Part shown: positions 1 to 11,300 of the stretch, piece after piece
Position numbering within the stretch: position 1 is the stretch's first letter
How the letters are laid out: the number at the start of each line of letters is the position of its first letter
Origin: Pigoraptor chileana
Lineage: Eukaryota > Opisthokonta > Filasterea
Direction: 5' to 3'
DNA length: 28,534 nt
Assembly (NCBI GenBank): GCA_943704495.1
Contig: CALSCR010000722.1
Coordinates: forward strand, 1 to 28,534
Made by a program: the position numbers and the translations under genes
Notes under the pieces: generated by a model
What the model was told of the DNA's origin: nothing
Databases searched by the model: none
What the model saw: only the letters and a program-made list of their open reading frames with translations

Positions 1-680
1 TGTCATGGGTGTGTTGTGTCGGTCTGTGCTTGTGCGTGTGTTTGTCTGTCTGTGTGTGTGTGTGTGTGTGTGCGTGTGTGAGTGGGTGTCTGTCTCTGTG
101 TTTGTGTGTCTGTCATGTGTGTGTGTGCGTGTTGTGCTTGTGCGTGTGTTTGTCTGTCTCTGTGTGTGTTTGTGTGTCAGCGTGTGGAGTGTGTGTCTGT
201 CTCTGTGTTTGTCTGTCACGTGTGTTTGTCTGTCTCTCTGTGTGTTTGTGTGTGTGCATGTGTGAGTGTCATGTGTGTCTGTTGCTGTGGTTGGGTGTGT
301 CATGGGTGTGTTGCGTCGGTCTGTGCTTGTGTGTGTGTTTGTCTGTCTGTGTGTGTGTGTGTGTGTGTGTGCATGTGTGAGTGTATGTCTGTCGCTGTGT
401 TTGTGTGTCTGTCTCTGTGTGTTTGTGTGTGTGTAATGTTGTATGCGTGTGTTTCTCTGTCTGTGTGTGTGTGCTGGCGTGTGCGTGTGTGGGTCTGTTG
501 TGTCTCTGTGTTGTGTGTGTGTGCTTGTGCCGTCTGTCAGTGTTGTGTCTCTGTTGTGTGTGTGCTGGTGTGCATGTGTGTGTCTGTCTCTGTGGCCACA
601 TGTGCGTACAAGTGCCTGTGTGTGTGCGCGTGTGCGTGTATTATGTGCATGTTGTGTGCATGCGTGTGTTGGTAAGGATG
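1..680. repeat. TG-rich microsatellite block
   Basis: Almost pure TG/TGTC/TGTT simple sequence on the plus strand, interrupted by short variants such as GTCATGGGTGTGTTG, which occurs near 2 and again near 299. That recurrence suggests a larger duplicated unit of about 297 bp inside the block. The long open frames here translate only to Cys/Val/Leu runs (or His/Thr on the minus strand), as any TG repeat would, so they are not genes. The block ends where the sequence turns T-rich, around 680-720, just before the coding-like locus at 786. Confidence 0.95.
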
Positions 681-1165
681 TTCTTTTTTATTGTTGTTTT
701 GTTTTGTGTTTTTCTTCTTCTTTTGCATCTCCAATTAACTAGGAGGAGGAGAGGGAAACTTACCCTGATCATTCGACTCCTTCCCATGTGTTCATGCCCC
801 ACAAGCTGCAGCATACCCACAGCGGGCGGGGCGGAAGAGAGGACTGCAGGGTCGACAAAAGTGGCGTCGTTACAGTCGTGCACATTTCCGTGTGCCCAGT
901 GTGGGCACATGGCAATTCACGCCCCTGAAAGCGATGCGCATCGAGCAGTCATTGGACCGACGCAGCGTGACGACGACGACGACTACCTGGACTCGTTTTT
1001 GCTGGCCGTCAAACGCATCGTCCCCAACTCTGCTGGCACCTCCGGCGCCAGCGATGACAACCCTGCTGCTGCCGCCATTGCGACTGACACTGGCCGGCAT
1101 GATGCAACAACTGCCGGCGGGCTTGACCGGCGCTCCGGCACCCCATTGACAGGCCACTCTGCCAC

Positions 1166-1173
1166 TGCAGCAA

Positions 1174-1208
<35 letters not shown>

Positions 1209-1254
1209 GAAGAAGAAGAAGAAAAAGGAGAAAAAGAAGAAGAAGAAGAAGAAG
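1166..1254 (+). repeat. CAG/GCA and GAA/AAG trinucleotide tracts
   Basis: Imperfect CAG/CAA repeats (about 1166-1209) run directly into GAA/AAG repeats (about 1209-1254). In the frame from the ATG at 786 they encode an Ala/Thr run, then a Glu/Lys-rich run. Both are typical slippage-prone tracts. Confidence 0.85.
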
Positions 1255-3002
1255 GCGCCGATGTGACTGTGCGAGGGGCAGCGGCACTGACGCAACGATA
1301 CGAGCACATCCAGCGGCACTTGTGCAACAACTGCGGCTCTATCTTCCGGCGGGTAGTGACAATCCCGGGTGTTACCGCTGGCGTTGAAGTGTGCAACAGC
1401 AGCAGCATCCCGCCTTCAAGGCTGCCGCTGCCATTCAGTAGCCGTCGCCAACTGCTGCAGGAGGTACGGCAGCCACCACTGAGGGCAACACTGACGACCG
1501 AAGGCGGCAAAGAAGAGATGACGACGCAACAGTGGGCGATGCAGAATGAGCAGCAGCTTGTGATTGCCGCAGCTATTCATGGCCAGATGACGATGACGAT
1601 GACGAGGGCGACAGTGGTGGCCAGGCCGGGTCAGGTGCAGGGAGCACTACTGCCCATGCTATGCGGGTCACTGCCTGCTGTTCTCCCGTTTTGCCCTGCC
1701 GGACAGAGCTGTCCGCAAGGAGGGTGGAGCAAGTGCACGGCACGTGCACTCTTGAGAGCACAAGCGAGGAAAAACCCAGGTTGGGTTTTCGTGTGACAGC
1801 GGAGGTGCCATGTCGTGGCTGACCCTCCCAAGTTGACAGATCATCGACCTGTTTGATGCTTTTGCAGCCGCCCATTTCCCAACGGATACTCGCCGCAAGA
1901 GGAGGACGATGGACACACCAAGGCCAGTGTCGCATTTGCCTGTGGGCATTGTGGTGCACTCGGCAATCACATTGCCAAGACCCATCCCTACAAGGATGTG
2001 CCCGTCGCGATCACACAACAAGGCCGGCTCCATCAAGATGACTCTGTTGAGCCCACTGCTCTTGCCGGCAAAGGGAATTAAAAGAACTGGGCATGAAGGG
2101 CAACCATGACAACGACGACGACAATGAGATGGAAGCGGACAATGATGAGGAGCAGCAGCAGCAGCGACTGGTCCAGTGGTTTTCCTGCCTCTCTTGCAGC
2201 CAAACATTTCCCAAGATGGTGCGCCGTCCGACATTTCGCAATCTCTGCCGCAGCCTGCCAGTAGGCACCGGAGGCCAAGGAGACAGCAGCGGTTGGGGCG
2301 GCAGCGGCGGCACAACAGCTGCAGCAGCAACCGGCAAGCAATCCTTGATATGTGCTTGAAGCACAGCAAGATTAGAACACTGTTATTGCACTCGGCCCTC
2401 AGCACCAGGTGCAGGCACCACTGCCACTGTGCCCGCCTTTGCCAACAAGTATGAGTGTCAATGTAGCCACTCTGGTGCCGACGACGACTGGGGGTGCTCT
2501 TGGGTTGGCTGCTGAGGGCTGGAGGGGCGCCAGCAAGGGTGTGATCATGGCGCTCACGCTGGATCCCTCCGATACAAACTCACGGTTGGCGTACCCTGTG
2601 AAGACCCAAAGGTGCCAGTTTGGCGAGCCTGTTAAGGGATATCACAGGCCAATGCTTCACTTTCGTCTCTCACCAACAGCAAAACAGCTAAACCTGCCCC
2701 CCAGTGCCAAATTGAGAGCGCCGTGTTGTCAGTGCCCATCGTGCCTCCATGTCGATGCACACGCTGCAGAAACAACCACATTCAAAGATGATGGACATGA
2801 CTACCAGCTGCACTCGTGTGCATTGTGTCACACGTTTTGTGCATTTCCCGCTATGCTCATGGTTTGCGGTGTATCGGCTCGCGCAACCAATGGCAGTGGC
2901 GTGCCGGCATTGGCTGCATGGATACAAATGGTGGTGCCAAACTGCGTTGCCACCGAGTGCCCAGATGCAGTCAACCAAGGCATAACCAACCTTGCCATTG
3001 CC

Positions 3003-3005
3003 AGC

Positions 3006-3080
<75 letters not shown>
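3003..3080 (+). repeat. AAC trinucleotide microsatellite
   Basis: About 25 uninterrupted AAC/CAA units. They encode poly-Asn in the frame that also carries CALCH (2817-2831), and poly-Gln in another frame. The purity suggests recent expansion. Confidence 0.95.
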
Positions 3081-3081
<1 letters not shown>

Positions 3082-3682
3082 TTGGTGGTGCGGTGCAGCA
3101 CACGGTTGCTCCTTGCGGCGGCATGATTGTAATGCGCACACAGAGCAGCCAGGGGAGGCTGGCCTCGACGGACCATGAGGGGACTGTCCGCGTGCTCATT
3201 GACTGCCCTTGAATATCGCTTGTGTGCCAGCACCCCTCGACAAAATCCTGTGCAGGCGGTGGCATGACCAAGGGCCCAGCTCGAACAATCACCGTTCCCG
3301 GACAGATACCAATGCAACATGGCCATAGAGTTGCATTTGCAACGTGGTTGTGCCAGCAAAGGCCGGGGAGGGGGAAAAAGTCAAGAATCAAGATCAAAGT
3401 CGTGACGAAGGCGCACATTGACAATGTCACACTGCCGTCGTCCATCGGGCAGCCACAGCCAGCTGCTGCACCTAGTACTTTGACGACAACAACTGTGCCA
3501 ACACCGACAAATGCGTCCATGACAACTGCGTCTCCTAACACTGCGTCTGCAACTAACTCTGCAACTGCAACCGTGCTGACCACTGCAACGGATGTAACGG
3601 CGACCACTGCGACAGCGACAAATGCGACGGCAACTGTGACAGCAACAGCTGCAACAGCGACCACTGCGACTGCAACCACTGG

Positions 3683-4320
3683 ACCACTGCGACAGCGACC
3701 ACTGCCACGGCGACCACTGTGACGGCAACTGCGACCCATGCGATGGCGACCACTGCACTGGCCGCGACAGCACTCACTATGACTGCCATGTCACACATGC
3801 CAACACCGGTACGGCCGCAGTCTCCCGATCCCGACTTTGTCAACTACACTGGTGGTGGCAGTCCCGTTCGCAAGAGAGTGAAAAAAGCATCACATCATCG
3901 CCTGCTGTCCCCCATTACAGTACCGGCGCAAACTCGTACCGCAACACCGGCAGGGGTGCCAGCGCCAGCAGCAGCGACAACGGCGCCGCCAACTGCAACG
4001 GCAGTAACTGCGACTGCGAGGGGGGCAGCACCGACCACAAGGACACTGGCAACTCGAGGTGTTCAGTGTCCACCACCAGGGGGTCCACTGACGGCGGCCG
4101 GCGTGCAGCCATTATTGTACAGCAATGTTGTCGCATCCCGGGGCTGCAGCAATGGCAGCAGGAACAGTGCCGGCAGCAACAGCGGCAACCTCGGGAAAGA
4201 CCAGTTTACCAGCCCGCCGGCACTTGTACGGCTTTGGCCAGTGCCAGCACTATTGCCGGCGCCCCTGACATCGATGCAATTTGCCAGTGCCGTTATGAGG
4301 ATTGCACAGCAAGTGCCTCT

Positions 4321-4355
<35 letters not shown>

Positions 4356-5248
4356 TGCAGCAGCAGCAGCAGCAACCGCAGCAGCAGCAGCAGCCGCAAC
4401 AGTCAAATAATGGCAAGCGGCACGCGGAAGAGTCTCCGGTTGTGCAGACTCAATTTTCCCGCCGTGGCGGCTGTCCTGGGCAGCAGTCTCAAGCGCAACT
4501 GCAGACAGTTGTTGCAGATAGCCAGAGCGGGGTGCACACTGCTGGGCGTCAACACAAAGCACCTCGTCTGTCTGCAGCGACTGACTCACCACCGTCAGCT
4601 GGGCCTGTGGGGATACGAAGCGGCACTGGCACACGTCTGCAGACTGGCACAACACCTGACACCCGCCCGAGCAACAACATTGGCCGTACTTATTCTTCGG
4701 TTGCGGCCGCATCCCGTGATGATGATGCCGACACGCTGGCAACCATGTTGCGAGACTGCGTGAGCAGCCTGGATTGCGGACCACTGCCACAAGCACGCAG
4801 CGGCGCCATTGACAGCAGCATCAGGACAGCAGCCGTCAGACACGCTGCACGGTCTACTGGCACTCTGGCCGCCGGCGGTGACACGTTGCGGCTGTCAGTG
4901 TCAGCCACGGCAGCAGCACAACAGACGGCAACGACAACGTCAACGGCAGCAGCACAACAGACGGCAACGGCAACGTCAACGGCAGCAACAATCCGAGCTT
5001 CTGCACTGTCAATGCCAATGACGGCATCAACAATCCGAGCTTCTGCACTGTCAATGCCAATGACGGCATCAACACAGACACCAACGGTGCCGCCGCCAGT
5101 GTCGCCGCCACCGCCACCGCCGCAGCGACTTTCATTGTCCCTGAAGCGACTCTCGCAATCGCCGGCGGCCTCTTTGCCGGGAAACCAGCCTGCAACAAAG
5201 AAGCCCCAGAAAGGTCCATTCGACTGGGGATCTGGCATAGACGACTAA
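3683..5248 (+). CDS. Open C-terminal segment of the Cys-motif locus (Thr/Ala/Gln/Pro-rich)
   Basis: This is the longest uninterrupted frame of the 786-5248 locus, about 520 codons; its first in-frame ATG is at 3743. It begins with an Ala-Thr dipeptide tract, then has a basic patch (RKRVKKASHHR), a Gln-rich run near 4321-4405, two short tandem repeats (36 bp from 4911, 42 bp from 4986), a poly-Pro stretch near 5090-5120 and the end PFDWGSGIDD. Both tandem repeats are multiples of three, so the frame survived their duplication; this supports real coding history. The composition is that of a disordered nuclear or regulatory protein, but no domain is recognised. The frame enters through the ACT/GCG repeats near 3680, where the signal crosses from another frame, so the true start lies upstream. 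Confidence 0.4.
4911..5069 (+). repeat. 36-bp and 42-bp coding tandem duplications
   Basis: A 36-bp unit starts at 4911 and repeats at 4947. A 42-bp unit (starting CAACAATCCGAGC) runs 4986-5027 and repeats at 5028-5069. Copies within each pair are identical or nearly so. Both unit lengths are divisible by three and keep the frame of the 3683-5248 segment. Confidence 0.85.
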
Positions 5249-5823
5249 CAAGTCGTTCCTGAGCAGCGGCGGCACCATGACAGTTCTCAACTCACATGTC
5301 AGACACTGAGTCCGCATACACATACTGGCAGCCGCCGCCCAACGACCCGGACAGCGCGGCGCATCCACACTCGGCACACTGCCCGGCGTCGACATGCCTC
5401 ACAGTTTGGCACGCCTCCAAGTGTGCCCGGCAACCGGTTGAGTGGCCGACACTACTGTCATGATCAGATGAACAATAAAAAACACAGTGCTCGATAATGA
5501 TAACAATATCAGCTGGTCAGCTGCCGAGTGTGCCTGAAAGCCCGTTCATTACCTTAAAGGGGTTTCCGTCGGTATTATATATGTATATATACCTCCATAA
5601 ACCCAGAGCCTATTAAATTGTGAAATGCACAGATCGGAACGTGCATTTACCGATTTCATTGGTACTCGTTTTCTGTCACTTTGTTTTCCAAATGCACCCA
5701 TTGATAGCGTGCGAGATCTAGAGAGAAAATGCCGCGAACTGCAAAAGGCCTGTTTCTTTCGCCGCTCTGCAGCTGCCAGTGTGTGCATTGACATGTCGAT
5801 AATGTTGCTATGTAAGAAAAGAT
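5249..5823. other. Intergenic DNA after the Cys-motif locus
   Basis: Contains a candidate polyadenylation signal AATAAA at 5474-5479 and an AT-rich TATATATGTATATATA stretch around 5577-5592. Short open frames on both strands between 5549 and 5909 show no domain, splice or compositional support. I see no gene. Confidence 0.5.
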
Positions 5824-6239
5824 TTACATGTACGTGTGAGTGTGTGTATGTGTGTATGTGTGTTTGTGTGTTTGTGCGTGTGTGTTTGTTTTTGTGTGCG
5901 TGTGTGTGATTGTATGTTTTTGTTTGTGCGTGTGTGTGTGTGTGTTTGTTTTTGTGTACGCGCGTGTGTGTGTGTGTTTGTTTTTGTGTACGCGTGTATG
6001 TGTGTGTGTGTGTTTGTTTTTGTGTGTGCGTGTGTGTGTGTGTTTGTTTTTGTGTACGCGCGTGTGTGTGTGTGTTTGTTTTTGTGTATGCGTGTGTGTG
6101 TGTGTTTGTTTTTGTGTGCGTGTGTGTGTGTGCGTGTGTTTCTGTGTTTCTGTGTGTGTGTGTGCGTGCTTTTTTTTTGTGTGTATGTGTGTGCGTGTGT
6201 GTGTGTGCAGTGTATGTGAAAGTGTGTGTGTGTGTGTGG
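5824..6239. repeat. TG minisatellite with embedded TTTGTTTTTGTGT units
   Basis: TG-rich simple sequence with a higher-order pattern: TGTTTGTTTTTGTGTRYGCG followed by a TG run recurs about seven times between roughly 5884 and 6140, with unit lengths of about 28-36 bp varying with the TG run. Some units carry TACGCGCG, others TGCG or TATGCG. Open frames here are only the translation of this repeat. Confidence 0.9.
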
Positions 6240-7251
6240 GTAGGTCATAGGTGGTGATGGATGAGCACACCACTGACAGAAGGCTTGCACAGGTAATTCC
6301 TTGCGTATAAAGCTGTCAGTCGGATGTGTGCTGCTCAGATGCACATCAGATGTACAACGGAATGCCGTTACCAGTATGACCGAGCGCCAATACGCGGTGT
6401 CAATGTTAATCAGATTACGGCGCTGACATCGACTCGTTGCTGTCAGCGTCTGCGGGGTGCAAATCTTCGTCCAGTCAAGTGTGGACTGAATGCGACTGTA
6501 AGACAACAGACACTTTTTGCAAAGGCAAGCACTAGCGCGCTCATTACAGCACTTCACATGCCACAAATAAGTGGTGGCCAGTACAATATCAGGGGCGATT
6601 ATGTGCACGTGACTGAGTGGAAAGTGGCTGCAGGCCATGCCCACACGCAAACTGCAGACAGTGGCTGCCCATTGCGAATGCCCACACGCAAACTGCAGAC
6701 AGTGGCTGCCCATTGCGAATGCCCACACGCAAACTGCAGACAGTGGCTGCCCATCAAACTCAGCCGCTCCGCCGACGTCCTTCACAGTTTTTGCAAAACA
6801 TTGTGCCGAAATGGCAGATCACAACCATCAGTTTCAATGAATTCGGTAACCTCACATCAAGGCTCGAAAACTCGGCAGTGGTCTGAGAAAGAGCGTCGGC
6901 GAGACAGATGTCACCACCCCCCCCCCCCACCTATCAGGTATATTTACGCCCGCGGCGGTAGTCGACTCCGGCTGCGACTCGCGGATCTGAACCCGAGCCG
7001 TGACACAATTCTAGCGCCAGCAAGTCGGCACAGTTTGCCGGTGCAAGATGTGCGTGCACGCACCACTGAACACAACACAGCGTATTGTCACAATGCCGAA
7101 TATCCAGACGTCGGCACTACACACTCTAGAAATTAGCAGTGGATGCATCTTAGTTAGGTACAACTGCCAATGATGCGGTGGCACAATGTTCTCAGTCCAA
7201 CTCGTTTCGAATCATTGAGTTCAGTGAGGACCGCCATTCCAGCAGAGCTCA
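6240..7251. other. Intergenic DNA with a fortuitous open frame
   Basis: A plus-strand frame stays open from 6324 to 7136 and a minus-strand one from 6785 leftward. Neither shows a domain, and the plus frame runs through three copies of a 41-bp repeat, so each copy is read in a different frame. A 12-C run lies at 6917-6928. No tRNA or other RNA gene was recognised by eye. I treat the stretch as non-coding. Confidence 0.5.
6639..6754 (+). repeat. 41-bp tandem repeat, 2.8 copies
   Basis: The unit begins GCCCACACGCAAACTGCAGA and ends CCATTGCGAAT. Copies are at 6639-6679, 6680-6720 and 6721-6754 (the last is partial); they look identical over the shared length, so the duplication is recent. The unit length is not a multiple of three. 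Confidence 0.95.
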
Positions 7252-7716
7252 CTACATTCTGCCAACAAGGGCATGAGAAGCAAACCCAATGCATCCAATC
7301 ACGTGAGCGAGCGTTCCAAGCACCCACGCCGGACCGTCAAGTAGCCCAGCTGCAATACCGTGCAGATACGTGGCACTAATGGCACCGTGGTAGAAAACCG
7401 CGCCGTACGATACTGCCAGAAAACTGCCGGCGTCCGTTGATGGAGACGCGTGTGAAGCGGCGCCGCGCAGTGAAAGTACGTTAGCCATCTCTGCGATACC
7501 TCCGTGCTCGGCGACGAGGAAGAGTGTCATGATGCCGAATCCGATGATGGACATGCCCCAACATCGAAAAAGAAGGAGAACATGTGGCGAAAGAGGTGCT
7601 CCACGCGTGCGAAGCCTGACAAGCCCGAGCGAAAAAGCAATCCCCGCTGCAATCTCCCCCACCCCATTGGCGGCGAGCAGTAACAGGGTTATTCCAGGCA
7701 ACAGTGCCGGCGCCAT
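7252..7716 (-). CDS. Small four-helix membrane protein, family unknown
   Basis: A 154-residue protein starting MAPALLPGITLL. Four hydrophobic segments are visible at about residues 5-32, 46-69, 98-124 and 130-151, separated by short polar loops; the first loop is basic (RLRTRG), suggesting it faces the cytosol. The frame continues upstream without a stop to 8010, but that part is Lys/Gln/Asn-rich low complexity ending in a G/A homopolymer, so I place the start at the Met just before the first helix and regard upstream DNA as 5' UTR. No intron is needed. It lies downstream of the large minus-strand gene at 8373-12196, about 650 nt away. Small integral membrane proteins of this shape occur in many families; I cannot name this one. 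Confidence 0.6.
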   Translation of the reverse strand: MAPALLPGITLLLLAANGVGEIAAGIAFSLGLVRLRTRGAPLSPHVLLLFRCWGMSIIGFGIMTLFLVAEHGGIAEMANVLSLRGAASHASPSTDAGSFLAVSYGAVFYHGAISATYLHGIAAGLLDGPAWVLGTLAHVIGCIGFASHALVGRM

Positions 7717-8372
7717 TCCCCAAACGCCCCCCCCTTTTTTTTGTTTGTTGGTGCTTTGCTCTCGTTGGTTATGCCTCTTTTCAATGTTGTTGTGTTTTGA
7801 GGTAGATTTTTTTTTTGTGATTCGACTTCCTTTCATCGTAGTGGTATCGTCAGTCGGCGCGGCGGAAGTCAACTGATCGGGTCCGGCGTGATCACGTGCC
7901 AAATGATACTGATGAATCTGAATGTTTGACTGAGACCTATTCAGCAATTCGCGAGCGCGTGGGCTGCATGCAGGGTGCTGTGTCGGTTGCACCATTGCAC
8001 AAAGGTTCATGTCAGTTCATTTGACAGCAAATAAAACAAACACATTTGTTTTGTCCGCCGCAAGTGGAACATTGCTCACATCCAATGGAGCAACTCCAGT
8101 AGCGAAAAAATACCACAGACCTTCCGAAAACAACAAAACGACGGAACGCAGTCACGACAAAGAGCGCACACAGCACACAAAGGCACACCCACATGTCTCC
8201 ACTGAAAAACCACCAAAATGAACTGATCGCGCCGCAGTCGCACTTGGAAATTCCATGCGACACGGGATTCCAAATTCAGAAAAGTACTACGAATGGCAAT
8301 AGGTCCCGAGATGCATCGCAAAAAGTGACAAAAGGGGCAGGCTGACGACAGCAGCGACCTTCCCGATGGGGG
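7717..8372. other. Intergenic DNA between two minus-strand genes
   Basis: Contains C- and T-homopolymer runs near 7727-7741 and 7807-7816, and an E-box-like CACGTG near 7893. It probably holds the promoter and 5' UTR of the membrane-protein gene and the 3' UTR of the 8373-12196 gene. No further gene is recognised. Confidence 0.5.
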
Positions 8373-11300
8373 CTACATCTTGAAAAGATGAGCGAGCACC
8401 GGCTTGGGAGGATGCCCCTTCGCCTGTGCGTCTAGTTCCCGCCGGAACTGTTCGATGCTATCGTATATGCGGTTGTCTGTCTTTGTTCGCCTATGGCAAT
8501 TGTCTCTGATTAACCGCATGTCGTCGAGAACCTGGGTAAGGTCGACAAAGAGAGCCACACAAGGAAGACCCGGAAAGTAAGAAAAATAAAGAAAGATGCA
8601 GGATTCAAAAAATTTAGTATTGGGCGCTCTGCACAAAAGTGAGAGACAAATCAGAGAAAACATTAAACAAGATTCGCCCATAGAAATCCTCTCCAGCAAA
8701 AACACACAAATACACTTTACAAGACCCCAGTGACGGCTACCTTTTCGATGGACTTTCCATTGGCCATGAGCAGCCTCGCCTCCCGCAGTGCAATAAATGT
8801 CCGCAGAATGCGCGTGTGCACGCTGTCGTGATTGGATATCCGCAACAAATCGAGGTAGGCGCGCTCGTAGCGGAACGAGTCCTCCTGGCACCGCTTTGCG
8901 CGGGTGATCATCATGACCGGCCCAAGCGGAACGCCGCCGGCCACAGAGTCCCCGTCATGGCTCACCACATCACACGGCGATCCCGAAGATGACAGCAGCT
9001 GAGAAAATGCGTGCGATGCATTCAGCACGGCAAGTTGCCCCGACTGTCCAGACGCGCTTCCGCCGCCCGTCTCGATCGATTTTGCGATGAGTGCAAAGGA
9101 CATAAAACTCGATCCGAGTGCCTGGTCGTGCCAGGGCACCTGCCACTTTTGGCGACCGCGGACCCGCCACTCGAGCGCAGACAGGTGGTGCCGAACCTTG
9201 TCATCCCAGAGCAAGAAGCGCGCGCACAGCCAACCGGCAAGATCGTGGAGGTTGGCGAGCAGATTCCTGGTTCCAAAGTCTGTCGACCGCGGAGAAAGAG
9301 CGGTGAGGGCAGCGATGGCTTCACGACAATCTTCGAGGGCGCTTGCCTGCGTCTGTGGCGATCCACTTGCTGCCGCTATCCTCGCCCTCAAATATACGCC
9401 GTCGCAGTGGCTGATCCGCGCGATCCAGTCGACCAGTTCTCTGCATCCGGGCGACCACTCGTCCTCGGCATCACGTGCAATCGACGCCAACAGTCGCAGA
9501 ACGTCAAGCTCATCATCACCCAGAGGCCGTCTTGATGTGCTCGAAAGCACCACCACCTCTGCTGCGAGCGTGGCGGCGGCAATGGGAAGACAGTCGGGAA
9601 TGTTTGGGACGAGGGTGGGCAACTTGACGGCCCATCCGGCGGATCGGAATGCCATGGCGCACGTGCGCAGGGCATCCCCGTACTGTTCCATCTGGTGCAG
9701 CACAACCGCGCTCCAGTATGTGGCCGCCGGCGGGCGCATGCACACGGCCGCACGCAGCGATTCTTGCATGGACAGTTCTCCGGGGACAGTCTCCCACACT
9801 CGGAACATTAGATTTTCCGACGTGCGCAGCCCAATGACGTGGCCATAGTCCATCTGCTTGGAAAACGCAATGCCGTCCGCAAAGAGCGATTCGGGACTCG
9901 CCATTCCACCCGTATTAGCGTGCCTCAGGCTCTTAACGCTCTCCTTTCGCTTGATGCGGAGATCGAGCTGACCCTCTTCCACGACCCAACTGCTAATGTT
10001 CGTGGACCCATCGACCAGCGCAAAATGGACGGAAAATGGATAAGAGGTGCACTGAGTGCTAATCTTCGCAAAGCACCACAAGTACCGCTGCTCTTCCCTC
10101 AGGTCACCCCCCACAAACGCGCTCTCAATCCGGTAGTCGTCGCTTGGCAGTGTGAGTCGAACGGTTCTCCCCTTGCACGTTCCATGCGCGCACTTTGCGC
10201 AGACACGAATGGGCTCTACCGAGGGAAGCACCTCAGCGGTGAGTACGAGTGCAGGACCAGCCACAGACAGCGCGGCGCGTGAGGTGAGCGATGATGCAGC
10301 AGTAGTGGATGACGATGTCCTGGATCCCTTTCCGCCCACGCAGACCCTCCGGCCGGTCAAGTGCGGGTGACGCGCCCCAAGGTTCAGCATGACCTCACCT
10401 GGCCCATACCACACATGCTTTCGGAGGAATATGTCGTGACGTTCTGTGGACGGGCGCGTTTGAGGCTGCACAAGTTCGAGCCCCTCTGGGATCCCCTCTA
10501 GTCGCCCCGTCCCCGCGGGAATCAGGTCGGATCCAACGTCAAAATCGGCACGCATCCGCACTTCTGCACTCGGGCTGCCGGCGTCGGCAAACGTCGACGC
10601 TGCCGAATCTCGCCTGGGAGCACACCCATCAGCGCTTCCCGGCGAGCCCATGTGAGAGACCAGCACACTTTCCCCTTCATACGCATTCTCAACAGAGTGC
10701 ACAACACCAAACAAGGTCTCCTCCGTGAGGAAATCAAGAACCGACCCAAAGCTGCCCCTGAGAACGGCATCGCCCGCCGCATCGACAAGCGAGGCAAGCG
10801 TCTCCTCCGACAACACAGGGTAAGACGATGCCCCGTTGGTTGCATCCACCGACGCCGACGGACTCCTGCACGCCGACGTCGAGTTGCCAGAATCATTCGG
10901 CGTGCGCACGCCACCCATTGCAAGATCGTGCTCTTGCACCAGAGCAGTGTTGGCGCCATACATTAGTTGCTGTGAGAGAAAATCAAACAGGTGATCACCA
11001 GTGATGCGGTCGTCTTTCCTACTGCTGCTGTTGTTGTTGCACAGCCCGGCCTCAGTCTCGTGCAAATTAACATCCATTTCGCCACCACCGCAGCCACCGC
11101 AACCACCACCACCGTTCTCCACATTGATCGAGCAACAGTTCAAAGGTGTGACTGCTTCATACGACGCCAACGGATATGATCCCCTGGCTGTTGCCTCCAT
11201 GGCAGCCGACATGGATTCGCTAAAATCGTCGCTGTGCAGCTCAAACGCCACGCCGGATTCTGAAAGTCCACCCACAGGCGTCTCCATGCCAACGGCCACT

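Larger units (their letters stand above)
786..5248 (+). pseudogene. Gln/Ala/Thr-rich locus with many Cys-x-x-Cys motifs; frame interrupted
   Basis: The plus strand has a protein-like signal throughout: an ATG at 786, an Asp run near 970, Gln/Ala and Glu/Lys tracts near 1166-1255, an acidic stretch near 1587-1605, another near 2110-2155, and an Asn run at about 3003-3080. Zinc-knuckle-like pairs recur: CAQCGH at 891-908, CNNCG at 1323-1337, CGHCG at 1941-1955 followed by two His, CLSC at 2186-2197, CQC at 2456-2464, CCQCPSC at 2724-2744 and CALCH at 2817-2831. These motifs lie alternately in two of the three plus frames, with no credible GT-AG intron between most of them, and in-frame stops occur near 2357 and 3210. 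An AATAAA at 5474-5479 follows the last stop. I read this as one gene that is decaying, or an active gene damaged by assembly indels; undetected tiny introns are a third option. No known family is recognised. It is not called viral because no viral hallmark is visible. Confidence 0.42.

Noticed and set aside
5-675. Long plus- and minus-strand open frames in the TG block
   Set aside because: They translate only as Cys/Val/Leu or His/Thr runs expected from a TG repeat that lacks stop codons.
2828-3739. 303-codon minus-strand open frame opposite the Cys-motif locus
   Set aside because: It is an Ala/Val/Leu low-complexity shadow of the plus-strand ACT/GCG and AAC repeats.
786-5248. Virus or transposon origin of the Cys-motif locus
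   Set aside because: No capsid, polymerase, integrase or transposase motif, no terminal repeats; only low-complexity host-like composition.
5884-6140. Possible CRISPR-like array
   Set aside because: Units are TG-rich with no unique spacers, in a eukaryotic genome; it is a minisatellite.
6324-7136. 270-codon open frame as a gene
   Set aside because: No domain, and it reads a 41-bp tandem repeat in three different frames.
8248-8275. Another copy of the dispersed repeat (ACGGGATTCCAAATT)
   Set aside because: Only the GGATTC core matches; the CCATGGACTCCA half is missing.
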